From NCBI RefSeq assembly GCF_001540865.1, contig NC_033632.1, forward strand, positions 714,478 through 778,477: a DNA stretch of 64,000 bases, read 5' to 3'. The DNA comes from Ananas comosus (lineage: Eukaryota > Streptophyta > Magnoliopsida > Poales > Bromeliaceae). A program made the translations under genes and the position numbers. Shown here piece after piece: positions 22,709 through 34,244 of this stretch; the first letter of the stretch is position 1; every line of letters starts with the position of its first letter. Under the pieces are notes generated by a model. That model did not search any database. It saw nothing but the letters and a program-made list of their open reading frames with translations, and had not been told where the DNA came from.

Positions 22709-25136
22709 TCACTTCAAGAATTGCTCGTCGCTGGTGAGGCGCCCCTTTTCCTCCTCCACTTGTTCTAGCAAAGCTTCGAGCTCAGCTTCAGAGAGGCTCT
22801 CCAATCGCTTCTGAAAACAAAAAAAAAATGAATCACAATAATTTCGGATATAAACTAACTATCATCCCTAGCGCAAGTAGGAAAGGGGTTGGTGGTTGGT
22901 ATCTGAGGTTCAAGTTCGAAATCTAGTTACTTCACATTTTCAGCTAAGTTTATTAAAAAAAACAAACAAAGCAGGTAGCATGCTATCTGTCTCTCTCAAA
23001 AAAAAAATCGAATATAAACTTGTAAAATCACACTTAAAAGGATTTAATTCTTGTTTAAATTCCTTTTTCCAACATAGCCACGAAAGGAAAGGTTTCATGA
23101 AGAGAGGTTATGTAACTAAACTGATTTTATCAAGCACTTCTTTATGTTATTTCACGACCAACCATCCATTCTTAGGACTTGTTTAGCTCAGCTAGAGTTT
23201 TGACAAAAGTGTTTTTTGAGTATAGTTGGTCAAATAAACACATTATTATCATTGAAATTTTCTCAACAGATTCAAGGAGCAGTTTTCGAAAGCCAAACAA
23301 TTAGTTTTTCTAACTTTTTGCTTACTGGAGTAGAGAAGCTGCTATAGAGAAGCTAAACGAGCACTAAAACCTACTGCTTCAAACTGTTCCAAAAGCATCA
23401 AGTTGGTGACCAACTTAAGGAGCAGTTTGGGTGTTTCAACATATTATTGGTTGCTATTTTTCTTTGTTTGAGAAAAGGAGGAAAAGAGGCAAAAAGGACG
23501 AAGGGTCAGCATGATCATCTCTAATACTAATATTTGAAAATAATAGGACTAATAAATAACATTATAGTATGACTAATTTTATCCCCAAGATCAGGATTAG
23601 GAACAACATGGTCATCCCCAATTTCAGTATAACTGTAAGAGTTTATCATGATCTCAAGCAAAAACTTCACTTAATTGAAAAAATTGCACTACAAAACTAA
23701 CCTCCATCACTTTATTCTCATAGTCTTTTAACTGCTGGGTGTAAGTCATATCTTTGTTCGAGACTCTGAATATGTATGTCGAGATCCAACCAACTGTTAG
23801 CCCCAATACCATAACTAACTGAACAACATTGCCTGCTTTCAAAGGATCAATTCCTACGAACTGGAGAAGGATAAAGAAAACAAACGAAAAAAAAAAAATC
23901 AAATTTGAATCATACCCATGGTTTCTTTCTGCAAAAAAAAATTATTATAAAAATAAAAGGGTTAATTAGAAATTTAGTCCCCGAAGTTTATCCAACTTCA
24001 ATTTGAAATTAACCCAAAGATGGATGAGTAAATGCATCACCTCCAATCCACTCTTCAAGCCAACACCAATAACAGTAACTCCAAGACCAATCAATAGCAC
24101 ATCTTTTCTTGTGTACCCAAAAGGTATCTGTGTGAAAATTAACAAACATTTCAGGTACCAACAACCAAGTACTCCTGGGTGTACAATAGATGTTATTCAG
24201 CTGGGATTTATAGCATAAGAAAGTAACTTTTAAGTTCTTAATCCTTCAATCGAATGTTAGATTCAAAAAATAGCAATGAACAGCTTCATTCTTGAACAAA
24301 AAGGAAGTTCCAATTTCTAGTTCTAATTCAAATTCTCCAAAATGATACGTCCAGCACTTCGAATAGCGAAAGGAAGATGAAAAACTGGGCATCAACCAAC
24401 AGCTGAGTTACCTTCTCTTCTGTCGGAGATTTTGAACCATCTGTGCTGGTTTCGGAGGACGACGACGAACCACTGCTTTTCGCAACCCAAGAGAATGAAC
24501 CTCTCTTACTAAATTTTGGAGGAAATTTTTGTGAGAGAATGGTAATCTTGTTCTGGCGAGTAACTGCATAAGCAGATGCACCATTAAAAAAAAAGAAGAT
24601 CCTAAACAACTGTTGTGCAATAGAATAACTGCAGATCAACTAAGCTTATTGCGAAATTTCGCCCAGATCACTAGTCAATAGAAATAGAAAGTAAAATCAA
24701 AATTTTCAAAGGTTCAGTGGTCGTTTCGAAATGACCGAAAGCTGAGGTTAGTTCCATGCATCTTCACCAAGTTATTAGTACTAATCTCCAAGTACAAACT
24801 CCAATATACACTTATTTAGTTCCTTCTCCTTCCTAAGAGGCAATTAATCAAACACCACAAGAGCATGCACCAACCACAACAGCTGGGACAAATTCATCAC
24901 TAATTTGTATTCACTCCCATGGTTTCAAATTTGGAATTTTAAGTACCCAGTTTGAATTAAATCTATTATAAAACAGGAAAAGAAAGAAGATTTGAGAAAT
25001 TTTTACCAGGAAACCAAGTACAAGGAGAACATGGTGGGAGTGAACTGTTGCTTCTGCTTGAGGAACATCTATGAGAAGGAGAATTTGGGAGAACCAAAGT
25101 GGGATTTGAGAGAGAGATTCTCAAATCCAGTGCCAT
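22709..25136 (-). CDS. DUF3007 chloroplast membrane protein
   Basis: On the minus strand, exons 25136-25007, 24563-24412, 24127-24041, 23860-23702 and 22810-22709 join in frame to 209 residues. The N-terminal 50 or so residues are Ser-rich and poor in acidic residues, as in a plastid transit peptide. Two hydrophobic segments follow (DVLLIGLGVTVIGVGL and VVQLVMVLGLTVGWISTYIF). The C-terminal part, NKDMTYTQQLKDYENKVM then KRLESLSEAELEALLEQVEEEK, matches the DUF3007 family of cyanobacteria and plastids as I remember it. The function is not established to my knowledge. The ATG at 25136 is preferred over 25148 because of its better context (ACAATGG). It is divergent from the PORR gene. Confidence 0.87.
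22868..23010 (+). mobile_element. tRNA-derived SINE, copy 2
   Basis: It lies in the last intron of the DUF3007 gene, opposite to that gene. It has an A-box-like TAGCGCAAGTAGG, a B-box-like GGTTCAAGTTC, the body TAGTTACTTCACATTTTCAG, then AAGCAGGTAGCATGCTATCT, CTCTCTC and an A run. It matches the minus-strand element at 1630-1790 throughout and the LINE 3' end in its tail. Confidence 0.75.
23172..23370. repeat. Degenerate MITE-like repeat in DUF3007 intron 4
   Basis: It begins near GACTTGTTTAGCTCAGCTAGAG and ends near GAGAAGCTAAACGAGCACTA, roughly inverted ends. It contains GGAGTAGAGAAGCTGC. It looks related to the repeats at 3985-4262 and 32085-32345. Confidence 0.45.
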
Positions 25137-25148
25137 TGTTCGGAACAT

Positions 25149-26459
25149 AACAATAAGGAGGGGATTTTTTTTTTTTTAATTCCTGTTCTACTGCTATAAT
25201 TCTAAAAAAACAGGTGTGCAATTTTTTTTTTCAAAAAAAAAAGGAAATTTATCTGTTTCTTTTTCCCTTTTTTTTTTTTTTTTGGGCTTCTTATCCTGTT
25301 TAATATCTCAGTAAGTTGGTGGCTCCTGTGTCTCAGACCCAACTCTCCTATAATTTTTACCCTGGGCTATACCAATATTGCAACTTGATCCGAAACACAG
25401 TAATCACTGAACAACAAAAATTAATTTCTTTATTATAAAAATAATAGATGTGTAAAACTAGAAGATAAAGTAAATTAAAAAATAAAAAAATAAATGGACC
25501 GTTCATACACATTTTAACCCAACTGTTTAAGTTAAAAATACATGGGGCAAGTAACAAAACCGAAATATTTCAGGGACTGCATGCATATTTTACCCTTTTA
25601 TTTGAGCGAGTTAAGATTCTCGCGCGTATATATATATACAAGAAAAGCTCTGCTGCTTCTTCCTCAAGCCGCAACCTCGCAATGCACACCGAAACCCTTT
25701 TCACATCCCAAAATTCTTTGATCCCACGTGGCCCAATCTCGTGCCGTTCGATCCCCACGTGCCGCGCTAAGATCGACTCACACGTGCTTATCGGATTTGA
25801 TGAACCTGGTAGGGATCACTCACGTCTCTTTTCATTTTAGATGCATATATGGATGATGATATTAAATGTAGGGTTTTGCATGCTACCTGTTTGAAGAAAT
25901 TCCCCAATGATCCGTTCTGCGAGCTTTTTCTCTTTTTTTTATTCTTTTTGTTCCAAATTTCTCTCTGAATCACTTATTTTTGGTAAATGTAGAAACCCAT
26001 TTGAACGGATTTACTTCTTAGGGTATGTTTGGTCCAGCTGTAAACTGTAGTACTATTTAGTAGTATTCCCCTTGCAGTAGAATTAGAAATGTCAAATCAG
26101 AGCTTCTGAAGGATCTTAATTTTGGTTCTTGCCGTAGTGAAACCTCTAGAGAGTTTTATTTGCCAATGATCTACCAACAGTGGCTACGACTAAAAACAGA
26201 GGCAGAAGTGAGATCAAACAGACGCTTTTCACTAATCAGAAAGGGTAGATGCAAATATAATTTGTTAAAACTCTGATTTTAATTAGTGCTCGAGGAAAAA
26301 CCTATCAAAACTCTGATTTCCATCACAGGTGAGGCATTATGTTACAAACTTTATCTTGTTATCTTTTGAGATCTCACAAAATATAGCAGCTCACTTCAAT
26401 GTTTATTACCAAATTTGCAGGACCGAAGAGAGTTAATACATGGTAAAGCAAATGATAAA
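25149..26459. other. Divergent promoter region between DUF3007 and PORR genes, and PORR leader intron
   Basis: Contains poly-T and poly-A runs (25169-25281) and three G-boxes (25725-25786). A degraded repeat (GTATGTTTGGTCCAGC to GAGATCAAACAGACGC) lies at about 26023-26230. The acceptor TTTGCAG at 26414-26420 precedes the PORR start and suggests a leader intron; I could not place its donor with certainty. Confidence 0.55.
25725..25786. promoter_or_regulatory. Cluster of three G-boxes (CACGTG)
   Basis: CACGTG occurs at 25725-25730, 25756-25761 and 25781-25786, the first as CCACGTGGC (an ABRE-type core). This palindrome is bound by plant bZIP and bHLH factors. The cluster lies between two divergent genes whose products are predicted to work in organelles. 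Confidence 0.7.
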
Positions 26460-27782
26460 ATGGTGATGGCATTGGGAACCTTTAGGTTGGCAATTTTGCA
26501 AACAGGTCCTTCACGCCGACTTAGAGAGGCCTTTTTATGGGGCCCATTTAACTACAATCTACAGAAGAGATGGAGAAAGCCAGTAGATTCCGCAAGAACT
26601 CGATTAGAAAATAGAACAAGAGATCTCAGGCTCGATAAACTTGTGGATCAATTAAAGAAGCTGAATTTAGTATTGAGTTTGCATGAATTGATGTCGAATC
26701 AGAGGAAGGGCTATGCATCTGTTCAACTCCTTTCGAAATGGAAATATGAGGTTGGTTTGAACATACCAGTAGGTGCTTTTCTCAGCAAGTATCCTCACAT
26801 ATTCAAGATTTATACACACCCAGTTAAAAAGAATGTTTGTTGTGAGGTTACTCAAAAGATGAAGGACTTAATTGAGAAGGAAGCTATGGCCGTCAGCGAA
26901 GCAGAAGTAGCAACTGTTCGAAGATTGAAGAAGCTTCTCATGATCTCGACTGATGGGAGTTTAAACCTCCATGCGTTGTGGCTCATTAGAAAAGAATTGG
27001 GTTTGCCTGATGATTTTAGAAACTCTGTCCTTCCGAACTATCCAGGTGATTTTACGATAGTATCGCCCGATACTCTACAATTGGTTTCGAAGGACGAAAG
27101 TTTAGCTGAAGCAGAGGTTGAGAAATGGAGGGCGAAAGAGTACGCAGAAAAATGGTTGAGCGAATTCGAGACCAAGTATGCTTTCCCGGTACATTTTCCG
27201 ACGGGTTTTAAGATCGAAAAGGGCTCCAGGGAGAAGCTAAAGAATTGGCAGAGACTCCCTTATTTGAAGCCTTACGAGAAGAAGGGCGTAAACCGTGTGG
27301 GCAATGTCGAGCGCTTTGAGAAGCGCGCTGTCGGTGTGCTTCATGAGTTTCTGAGCTTGATGGTGGAGAAGATGATTCCGGTAGAAAGGGTGTCTCATTT
27401 TAGAAGAGATTTTAGCATGGAAGTGAATGTGAGGGAGCTTATTCTTAAGCACCCGGGCATTTTTTATATGTCAACTAAAGGGGGCACTCAAACTGTTTTC
27501 CTGAGAGAAGCATACAGAAGAGGTTGTTTGGTTGAGCCTAACCCTGTTTACGAAGCGCGGAGGAATATGCTTGAACTTGTTTTATTAGGGCGCCGAAATA
27601 CCAATTCAGTAGGATGTGTACAGGAGCTTGCTGAGAGATGTAATGAGGGGAGCAATGAATTATTTGCTGGTACTTGCGATGGAGATTGGGCTGTTTCAAT
27701 CTTCGAAGGTCGAGATGAACGAAGCCCTACTGCAGATGTTAGCGATATGGAGGTTCAATCTGATGAGGAGGATCAAGATTGA
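26460..27782 (+). CDS. PORR-domain organelle RNA-recognition protein
   Basis: A single coding exon of 440 residues. A short N-terminal targeting-like segment (MVMALGTFRLAILQ, later Arg-rich) is followed by the PORR domain from about residue 50: KPVDSARTRLENRTRDLRLD, SLHELMSNQRKGYASVQLL, FLSKYPHIFKIYTHP, then MISTDGSLNLHALWLIRKELGLP and VRELILKHPGIFYMSTKG. PORR proteins (WTF1, WTF9, RPD1) bind group II introns in plastids or mitochondria and promote their splicing. Which organelle applies here cannot be decided by eye. The tail is acidic (SDMEVQSDEEDQD). The frame is open further upstream to 26415, but an acceptor at 26420 marks that part as intron and leader, so the first ATG after it is used. 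Confidence 0.9.
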   Translation: MVMALGTFRLAILQTGPSRRLREAFLWGPFNYNLQKRWRKPVDSARTRLENRTRDLRLDKLVDQLKKLNLVLSLHELMSNQRKGYASVQLLSKWKYEVGLNIPVGAFLSKYPHIFKIYTHPVKKNVCCEVTQKMKDLIEKEAMAVSEAEVATVRRLKKLLMISTDGSLNLHALWLIRKELGLPDDFRNSVLPNYPGDFTIVSPDTLQLVSKDESLAEAEVEKWRAKEYAEKWLSEFETKYAFPVHFPTGFKIEKGSREKLKNWQRLPYLKPYEKKGVNRVGNVERFEKRAVGVLHEFLSLMVEKMIPVERVSHFRRDFSMEVNVRELILKHPGIFYMSTKGGTQTVFLREAYRRGCLVEPNPVYEARRNMLELVLLGRRNTNSVGCVQELAERCNEGSNELFAGTCDGDWAVSIFEGRDERSPTADVSDMEVQSDEEDQD

Positions 27783-28706
27783 TTCTCAGTTCTCTTTGAT
27801 TTGCTCCTGCATCTTTAAAAAGTTGGATGCATATGTTCCTAATGCACTCAGTACAGAGATGGAATGGTTAGCAGCAGCATCAGGTATTTAAGGGATCATC
27901 AGATCAAAGAGGAGAATTTCAATCTAAAAGTGCCAAGTAGAAGGTGTTTTGTACTTCAAAATATATATCAATTTGTTTTAAGCTTTCGATGATCTCGACA
28001 GCATACTTTTTGATTGCTGCACCAAACCATCAAATTTTCTCTCCTGCGAAGTAACGTTCGGCTGCTTGCATAGCTCTTTGAGAACATGGTACACAAATGA
28101 TGAACTTCAACATCCCTCTCTGAGGCACAATATGAAGTTTCAGCATTGCTTCCAACTCTCAGGTAATTTTTGACGAAAAATTATGAGATAATTCTCTCTT
28201 TTCCACTTTTTGTGGCTTTGAAAAGATAGTATTGAAACAGAGCTGAGTTACTGTTTGTGCTCTTTGAAGGCAATGTTGTTAATGCATCACCACTGTGGCT
28301 TTCTTTCTTTTCAGAAATAATACTTTGTAGGGCTTTCTTATGATTAATCTCTTATCAGTGTACATATAAAATCCAATATTCTCACATGCCCATAGAAATT
28401 CCTATGGGGATTTTAGGATGACTCGTAACCAAACATAAAACGAGCCCATAGAAATTTGAAAAACCAAGTGTTACCATAAACAAATCTTTGCTAAAATAAA
28501 ATAACAGAAACCGAGAAAAAGGACATCATCTTAAAACTTACATAACCGATCGAATACCCAAAAATGTCTTGGTTTGCACATTAATCCTGATGTATTATTA
28601 TTCCAATACAACTTTGACATCTTAAAGTGACGACAAATAGACTACTTAAAGTGTACCAGAGAACATTGAGAAACCGAAAGCGCCCTAATTTGAAATGCAT
28701 TGTCAT
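27783..28706. other. PORR 3' UTR and bL36 3' flank (convergent genes)
   Basis: The 3' flank of the PORR gene runs to at least 28000. No other coding region or structured repeat is seen before the bL36 stop codon. Confidence 0.45.
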
Positions 28707-29584
28707 TCATTTCTCTTCTTTCTTCAAAATTGATGCCAAACCTATGGGCCAGTTGATGCTGGTTGATGTTTCTTTCTTGGAAACTTCCGAGGACCTGTAA
28801 TCAGAAGAGAAATTAGACAAAACTACAGAGGTAAGAAGGTAGACGGAAAAAGAAGAAGAAAGAAGAACAAAAATATGAGCAAATGCAGTATGTACGCTGA
28901 ATCCTGAATTGTACGAGGTATCTTATTAGCTGCAATTGTTAAGTAGCGCAGGGTACTTCGGCAAATCAAACTCAACAGCACTAAACACATTAATGCGGTA
29001 TTTGATCTCACAGAACAAAGGTTTTGATTCTTCCAAACTTAATAAGAGAAAAAATCGCCAACAAGAAATCCGTTCCTTTTTTACTGTTTGACCTAGTTTA
29101 TGGAGCAGCCGCTTGTACCATCTACCCAGATAAAAACATTTAAAATTTCAGGACATGTTTTGCATTTATCCTAGATATGTTATCCTACTCAAAATGCCCG
29201 GAACTGGACCCTGACTCAATTTCCTACACAATCCTTTAATTAAATATATACACAAACTTGTTATGAATGCAGAGGTACCCCTTTTCAACTGGAAAATGTA
29301 ATATGGTATTAGACCCAACCAAAAATAGTACCGGTAATAAACTCTTCATAAGCAGAATTTTTGTTTTTTCAAATTGATGAGACGTGGAACTAAAAGAAAA
29401 GACAAAATGAACGAGAGATCTTAAGTACGTACACAGGAGGCAGCGGACCCTCGTAAGCAAATGTGGATATGCCCTGCCTCTGCTTATGCTTGGGATTGGC
29501 GGTGCATAGCACATAAACCCTCCCACGGCGTTTAACTGTCCTACAGAATTCGCAGAGCTTCTTCACTGACGACCTCACCTTCAT
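28707..29584 (-). CDS. bL36-family ribosomal protein with C-terminal extension
   Basis: On the minus strand, exons 29584-29433 and 28794-28707 join in frame to 79 residues. The first 38 residues ([20 protein letters not shown] and on) are bL36, with the zinc ligands C11, C14, C27 and H33 of the usual pattern. A 40-residue extension follows ([11 protein letters not shown], ending [11 protein letters not shown]), as in plant nuclear bL36 proteins thought to be mitochondrial. It is a component of the large ribosomal subunit. Because the bL36 core starts at the first methionine, targeting must rely on internal signals. The acceptor TTTTAACAG right before the ATG suggests a leader intron. It is divergent from the TIM8 gene. 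Confidence 0.88.
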
Positions 29585-30202
29585 TGCTGTTAAAAGATAT
29601 AAAGAGCAGCAACGAAACTTAAAAACTCAAATAGAAGACGTGAAATCATAAAACTAACTAAAAGAGCCAATCTTGAGTTAGTACAAACCTGCAACTCAAG
29701 GAGGTTAGAAAATCATTTTTCATTAAAAAAAAAAAAAAAAAACCTTCCCTTCCTTACTATTCCATAGAGTGTATGATGAAGACATCGCAATTCAAGCCAA
29801 ATTTTATGTCTTACAAACAAGTTTAGGAAGTGTAGCAACTGAGAACACCAATATCAATAGTTTACTACCGAGATATCTTTTCGCTTATTACGGAGAACAT
29901 TGAAGAGTGTAACATGCAAAACACTATGCTAATGTTGCGGTCTCAAAAAATCTGAATCTCTTACACTTACAAAAGTGGGATTAGCAATGAATAATAAGCA
30001 AAGTCACCAATCTTTTCCTATGAATTAGACTAGTAAGAAAATAAAAAAAAAAATGGTTGTAGCTAGAAAAAATATCCATTTGACAAAACTACAAAGATCA
30101 AGCGTTAGAGTTAAATAGAATAACAACAATAAAAAGGTGATCAATGGAAGAAGAAGAAGAAGGATCAAACCCTAACTCATTTGATCCATACCCTTGCTTA
30201 TC

Positions 30203-30243
<41 letters not shown>

Positions 30244-30778
30244 ACCTTATCCTACGGTGGCGACGGAGATCGGAGTGGGAGAGGAGAGATGAGAAGAGAG
30301 GAGGGAGCGAGGGTTTCGCGAAGAGGGCGAAAGCTATTTTTCTCGTTTGCGATTTTTCGGGGGTTTTCGCGAGGTTAAAATGTATGGAGACCCCCTCAAC
30401 AGTGGGTATCTGTCAAACAGGAAAAATTCTAGAATGCAACGGGTATATTAGTGACGTGGCGTAACAAACCAATCAAATTAATCATTTTAAGAATATATGT
30501 CCCATCATGATTGTAAAAAAATATTTTTATTGTACTTTTGTTTGAAATGAAGGAATGTGATTGGCTTGTTATTGATGACGTGGTGCAAGTGTGACAGTGT
30601 AGAATTCCTCGTCAAACAGCGTCCCTTAAGAGTTTGGAAGCTTGAGGATCAAAGTGCAACTTTTCTGAATGTTTGGGGCTAGGTGCAATTTACACATTTT
30701 CGCCTACAAAACCCCACCGTTTCGTCCCCAAATCGTCGTATACTTTCTCACTTCGTACTTTGAGGAGCTTCGTGGACG

Positions 30779-30812
<34 letters not shown>
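29585..30812. other. Shared upstream region of bL36 and TIM8
   Basis: Holds the bL36 leader, with (AG)n at about 30206-30242 that reads as (CT)n in the bL36 direction. A dispersed repeat copy lies at 30428-30611 in the middle. The TIM8 leader has (GA)n at 30782-30812 directly before its ATG. Confidence 0.6.
30428..30611 (+). repeat. Dispersed gene-proximal repeat, copy B
   Basis: It matches 7958-8110 in reverse orientation, with about 30 extra bases (TGAAATGAAGG region). It sits between the divergent bL36 and TIM8 genes. Confidence 0.7.
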
Positions 30813-30817
<5 letters not shown>

Positions 30818-32809
30818 TGCTTCATCCCTCGACAAAGCTAGGCTCCAATCGCTTTTAGAGGTAAACTCTTTTGTTTTTTTTTTTTTGTGACAAAGCTAGA
30901 TTAAGGACCAGGTACACTCAGTTTGATCGCAGAGAACTACCATTTTCGAAAATAATTGACCAATTTTAATTTCATGGGTAGTTTTTTTTTTTTTTTTTTT
31001 TACCTTTTTTTTACCTTTTTTTGTCCCCTAATCTTGTTAATCTTTACTTGGGTTGTACAATTATAATAATCAGATTTTTTGCACTCTCTTTTTAGATTAA
31101 GCTGCAGATTTTTTTTTAAAAAATAACATTTTATTTTTTTAAAAAAAAATAGATAGATTTGATTTGCTCTGCTTTTGCTTCTCTCTGTTACTTCGTAAGC
31201 TTGTCAGGATTAATATGAGATTGTTACTTGTGAAGAAGATGAACTAATAACACAAATTTCAACACTCTTGTTAGCATATATAGTTGTTACTTGTTGTATT
31301 GCTAATATTGTTAAAAAGGCTACTTGAGTCAGTATAAAGAAGAATCTGATCACTTCCACATACTTGTGATTAGACCATTTGCACAAAATATCAACCTTTT
31401 TTTATTTCTTTTGCAACTTTGGTTCATTTTATTGTTTTCGTAGTGCCAATCGGAATGTTCATGGATTAAACACTAGGGCATAGATGTGTCACAGGATGGG
31501 CCAGGTAACATAGTCTTATAAGAGAAAATTTTAGCTCAAAATTGTGTAAAAGGAAAGAGCGGACGAATCTGCAAAATCATTAGCGAAAGGTGGACTAATT
31601 TTGCTATGAATAATGCTTCATAAAGAACCATTTTTTGTGCGTTCAGAAGCAAGGGGGACAGGGCATTTCTGGGTATGAAAGGTGTTTGGGGCCCATGTTA
31701 TCATGATTCATCTAAATCATTTCATCGTGTAAATCCTCAACGTTCCTCTCACACTGTTTGTAGATTTCTTCTGAAAACGCGCATCTTAATGGGGGTTCTC
31801 GACCAAGCTGACAACTAAAATATGTGAGCTATTGTGGGTGGATGAGTGCTTTAATCCGAAAAATGATGTGGTCAACTTGTAATCCATGGTTTTGGGGAAA
31901 GCCTCGCTATAGGTTGAATAGTTTTTGCTTATATTAGATCTTCAGAGTTAGGACAATGTCAAGTTTGTGGAAGTTTAGCGCATAGGCATGTATATTCTCA
32001 ACCTAAATTAAACAACATCTGGAATGAGTTATGAAAGTGGAATGTAATACCACTTAGGATCAATTTGACTCAGGTTCGAGTTTTTGTCTCTTCAGAGGCA
32101 TCAGGTTGAGTTTTTCTAGAAGTGCTATTAGAGTAAAGTTATTCAAGAAACCCTAGTAGCATTTCAATAGAAACTCTCCCAACAACTTCTCATTGTAGCT
32201 ACTCCAGAAGCTTCAATTTATCAATTTTTGGGGATTCAAAAGCTTATTTTGGTTTCTTGCCACAATGAATGCTCCAAATGTTTTATTTGTCAAATGCTTA
32301 GCTGTTACTTCTTAAAGTAGAGAAGTTGTTCTCAAAAGCAGGGTAAAATCAGCAGTTACAAGAAACGAAGAATACATAGAAAAAGGCTATTACTCTCGAT
32401 GCAAAGCAGTTGTCTTGTTTATTGTTTATTTGGCCCTTTCATTCTTGCTAGTGTTCTTATCCTATTTGTTTGAAGAACTTCTTAGTACCACTTACCTGGT
32501 TAATATTTGTATATATTGAGGCGCCTGATAAAATAGTAACTTATTAGAATTTGAATCTTATTACTTTCTTTTTCCTTTTTTTAAGTTCACACTGATTAAA
32601 CTGAATCAATAATTTTTCAGGAGGAGAAAAGGAAGGCAATGGCGAATGAAATGGTCGCAAAGATTACTGATGTCTGCTGGGATAAGTGCATCACTGGGAG
32701 CATCGGGAGCAGCTTTAGTCGCGGTGAAGCTTCCTGCCTCTCTAACTGTGCTAAACGCTTTGCCGAAGTGAGCATGCTAACGATTCAGCGATTTAAAAGC
32801 ACCGAGTGA
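30813..32809 (+). CDS. TIM8: Small Tim chaperone TIM8
   Basis: Exons 30813-30860 and 32621-32809 join in frame to 78 residues. The twin CX3C motif is present (CWDKC and CLSNC), 17 residues between the pairs, as in small Tims. EEKRKAMANEMVAKITDVCW and the ending SMLTIQRFKS resemble plant TIM8 rather than TIM9, 10 or 13. TIM8 works with TIM13 in the mitochondrial intermembrane space, carrying hydrophobic precursors to the inner membrane. The intron of 1760 bp is long and holds a degraded repeat. The leader ends in (GA)n. Confidence 0.9.
32085..32345. repeat. Degenerate MITE-like repeat in TIM8 intron
   Basis: Contains GGGGATTCAAAAGCTTATTT, CTTGCCACAATGAATGCTCC, TTTGTCAAATGCTTAGCTG and AGTAGAGAAGTTG, in the same order as the repeats at 3985-4262 and 57140-57515. 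Confidence 0.5.
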
Positions 32810-33651
32810 TTCATTCGGATGTATAGATTATAGTATTCAGGGGTTTTGCCGGAGTAATCCGCCTTATTTTAAGATTTTGCTATTTTGATCCATTTTTTTG
32901 AGTTTTTATGAGTTTTGACTGAAACCTTTTTTATATGAACTGAAGTGACCCTTAAGACTCCTTGTGATGAATGTTTGCAACAGAGATTCAACTTGGGGTC
33001 ATTTTTGTTCGCAGAGAAATATCCAAATATCCAATTTGCAATTGGATATGCAAAAAATTGTGCAAAACTTAGTGGACCTAGATGTCAAATCCTTAGTTCG
33101 TATATATTATTTTGTGAACAATCTCGAAGTATTTGTATGATTTTTCTTTGTCAAGTGGTTGAAACTTGAAACTTGAATCCTCACTTTCCACTCTCCTTTT
33201 TTTAATCTTTTCTCAAATATTTGTGGTGGTTTCTAACAACATAAAACATGTTATATCGTCATGATAATTAATCACGAAAATTGTAAAACTCTTTTTTGCT
33301 TCAATGAATGCTCTATAATTGGGTCCTGGGGAGAAGCTTGCTCGTAAGTGTACCCGGACCTCGAAGTCTAATAAATGAATTAATCATTTGGCTTACTTTT
33401 GCATTCCGCTTCCATTATGAGCATTTTGCCAATAAAAATGTTTATGCGTTTGTAACGGTTCATAAATAAGATTCCAAGCATAAGTTTCACTTATTAAGAA
33501 TTTGTGATTGTACCAAAAAAAAAAGAGTAGTGCTTCTGCTTAATAACTCTATTTAAAAAGGATTTAGCCAAATACTATTTCACCATATAGTAAGATTAAA
33601 AAGTCTCAACGGTCGTTAAAATTTAAAAAGTTAAATTGTAGAATTAATAAT
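32810..33651. other. TIM8 3' flank
   Basis: No gene is seen. A 23-bp near-palindrome (ATATCCAATT, TGC, AATTGGATAT) lies at 33027-33049. Confidence 0.5.
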
Positions 33652-33679
33652 CATATATATATATATATATATATATATA

Positions 33680-34220
33680 GTGCGGCTAGGATGCTTATGG
33701 AAGCACGGAGGGCTCTCGTGCTTCCACTTTGTTTTCGATGTTCGGACTTTCGAATCGACGATCGGCTCCGTTAGACTTGATCTAGAGTATTTGAAGTATC
33801 TAGAAAATAAATTTTGCGATTTTTCGATATCATTTGCCTAGTGATCGAAGTGGCTCAAAATCAACGGCTGAAAATAAAAATCTTACAAAATATGATGATA
33901 TGACATTAAAATTTTAGATCAAAGCTATTGATCTTGTTTTATATGTTATAAAGAATTTTCTATCAAAATTTCATGTGATTTGGATATTTCTACACCGTTA
34001 AACTTGCAACTGGCTCGCCACGGCCATTAAAGTTATTGATTTTGAACCCCTTCGATCACTAGGCAAATGATATCGAAAAAACACAAAATTTATTTTCTAG
34101 GTACTTCAAATACTCTAGATCAACTCTAACGGAGCTGATCGTCGATTCGAAAGTCCGAACATCGAAAACAATTTGGAAGCGCGGAGGGCTCCGTGCTTCC
34201 ATAAGCATACCAGCCCACTC
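33680..34220. mobile_element. Foldback MITE in (TA)n microsatellite, copy 1
   Basis: Inverted arms of about 190 bases run from each end: the left GGATGCTTATGGAAGCACGG matches the right end in reverse (GGTATGCTTATGGAAGCACGG), on through GTTTTCGATGTTCGGACTTT, TCGAATCGACGATC, CTCCGTTAGA and GATATCATTTGCCTAGTGAT. Both sides are (TA)n (about 33652-33679 and 34221-34244). There is no coding capacity. The position in (TA)n recalls the rice Micron elements; kinship to them is not shown. Confidence 0.82.
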
Positions 34221-34244
34221 TATATATATATATATATATATATA

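Noticed and set aside
25871..25891. Third SINE remnant (GCATGCTACCTGTTT)
   Set aside because: Only about 13 bases match the SINE/LINE tail in reverse and there is no body or tail around it.
30144..30464. Plus-strand frames over (AG)n upstream of TIM8
   Set aside because: They read as REREREREs from a microsatellite; this is the leader of the minus-strand bL36 gene.
33027..33049. 23-bp palindrome ATATCCAATT-TGC-AATTGGATAT as a regulatory hairpin
   Set aside because: Short AT-rich palindromes are expected by chance in 64 kb; no other support.
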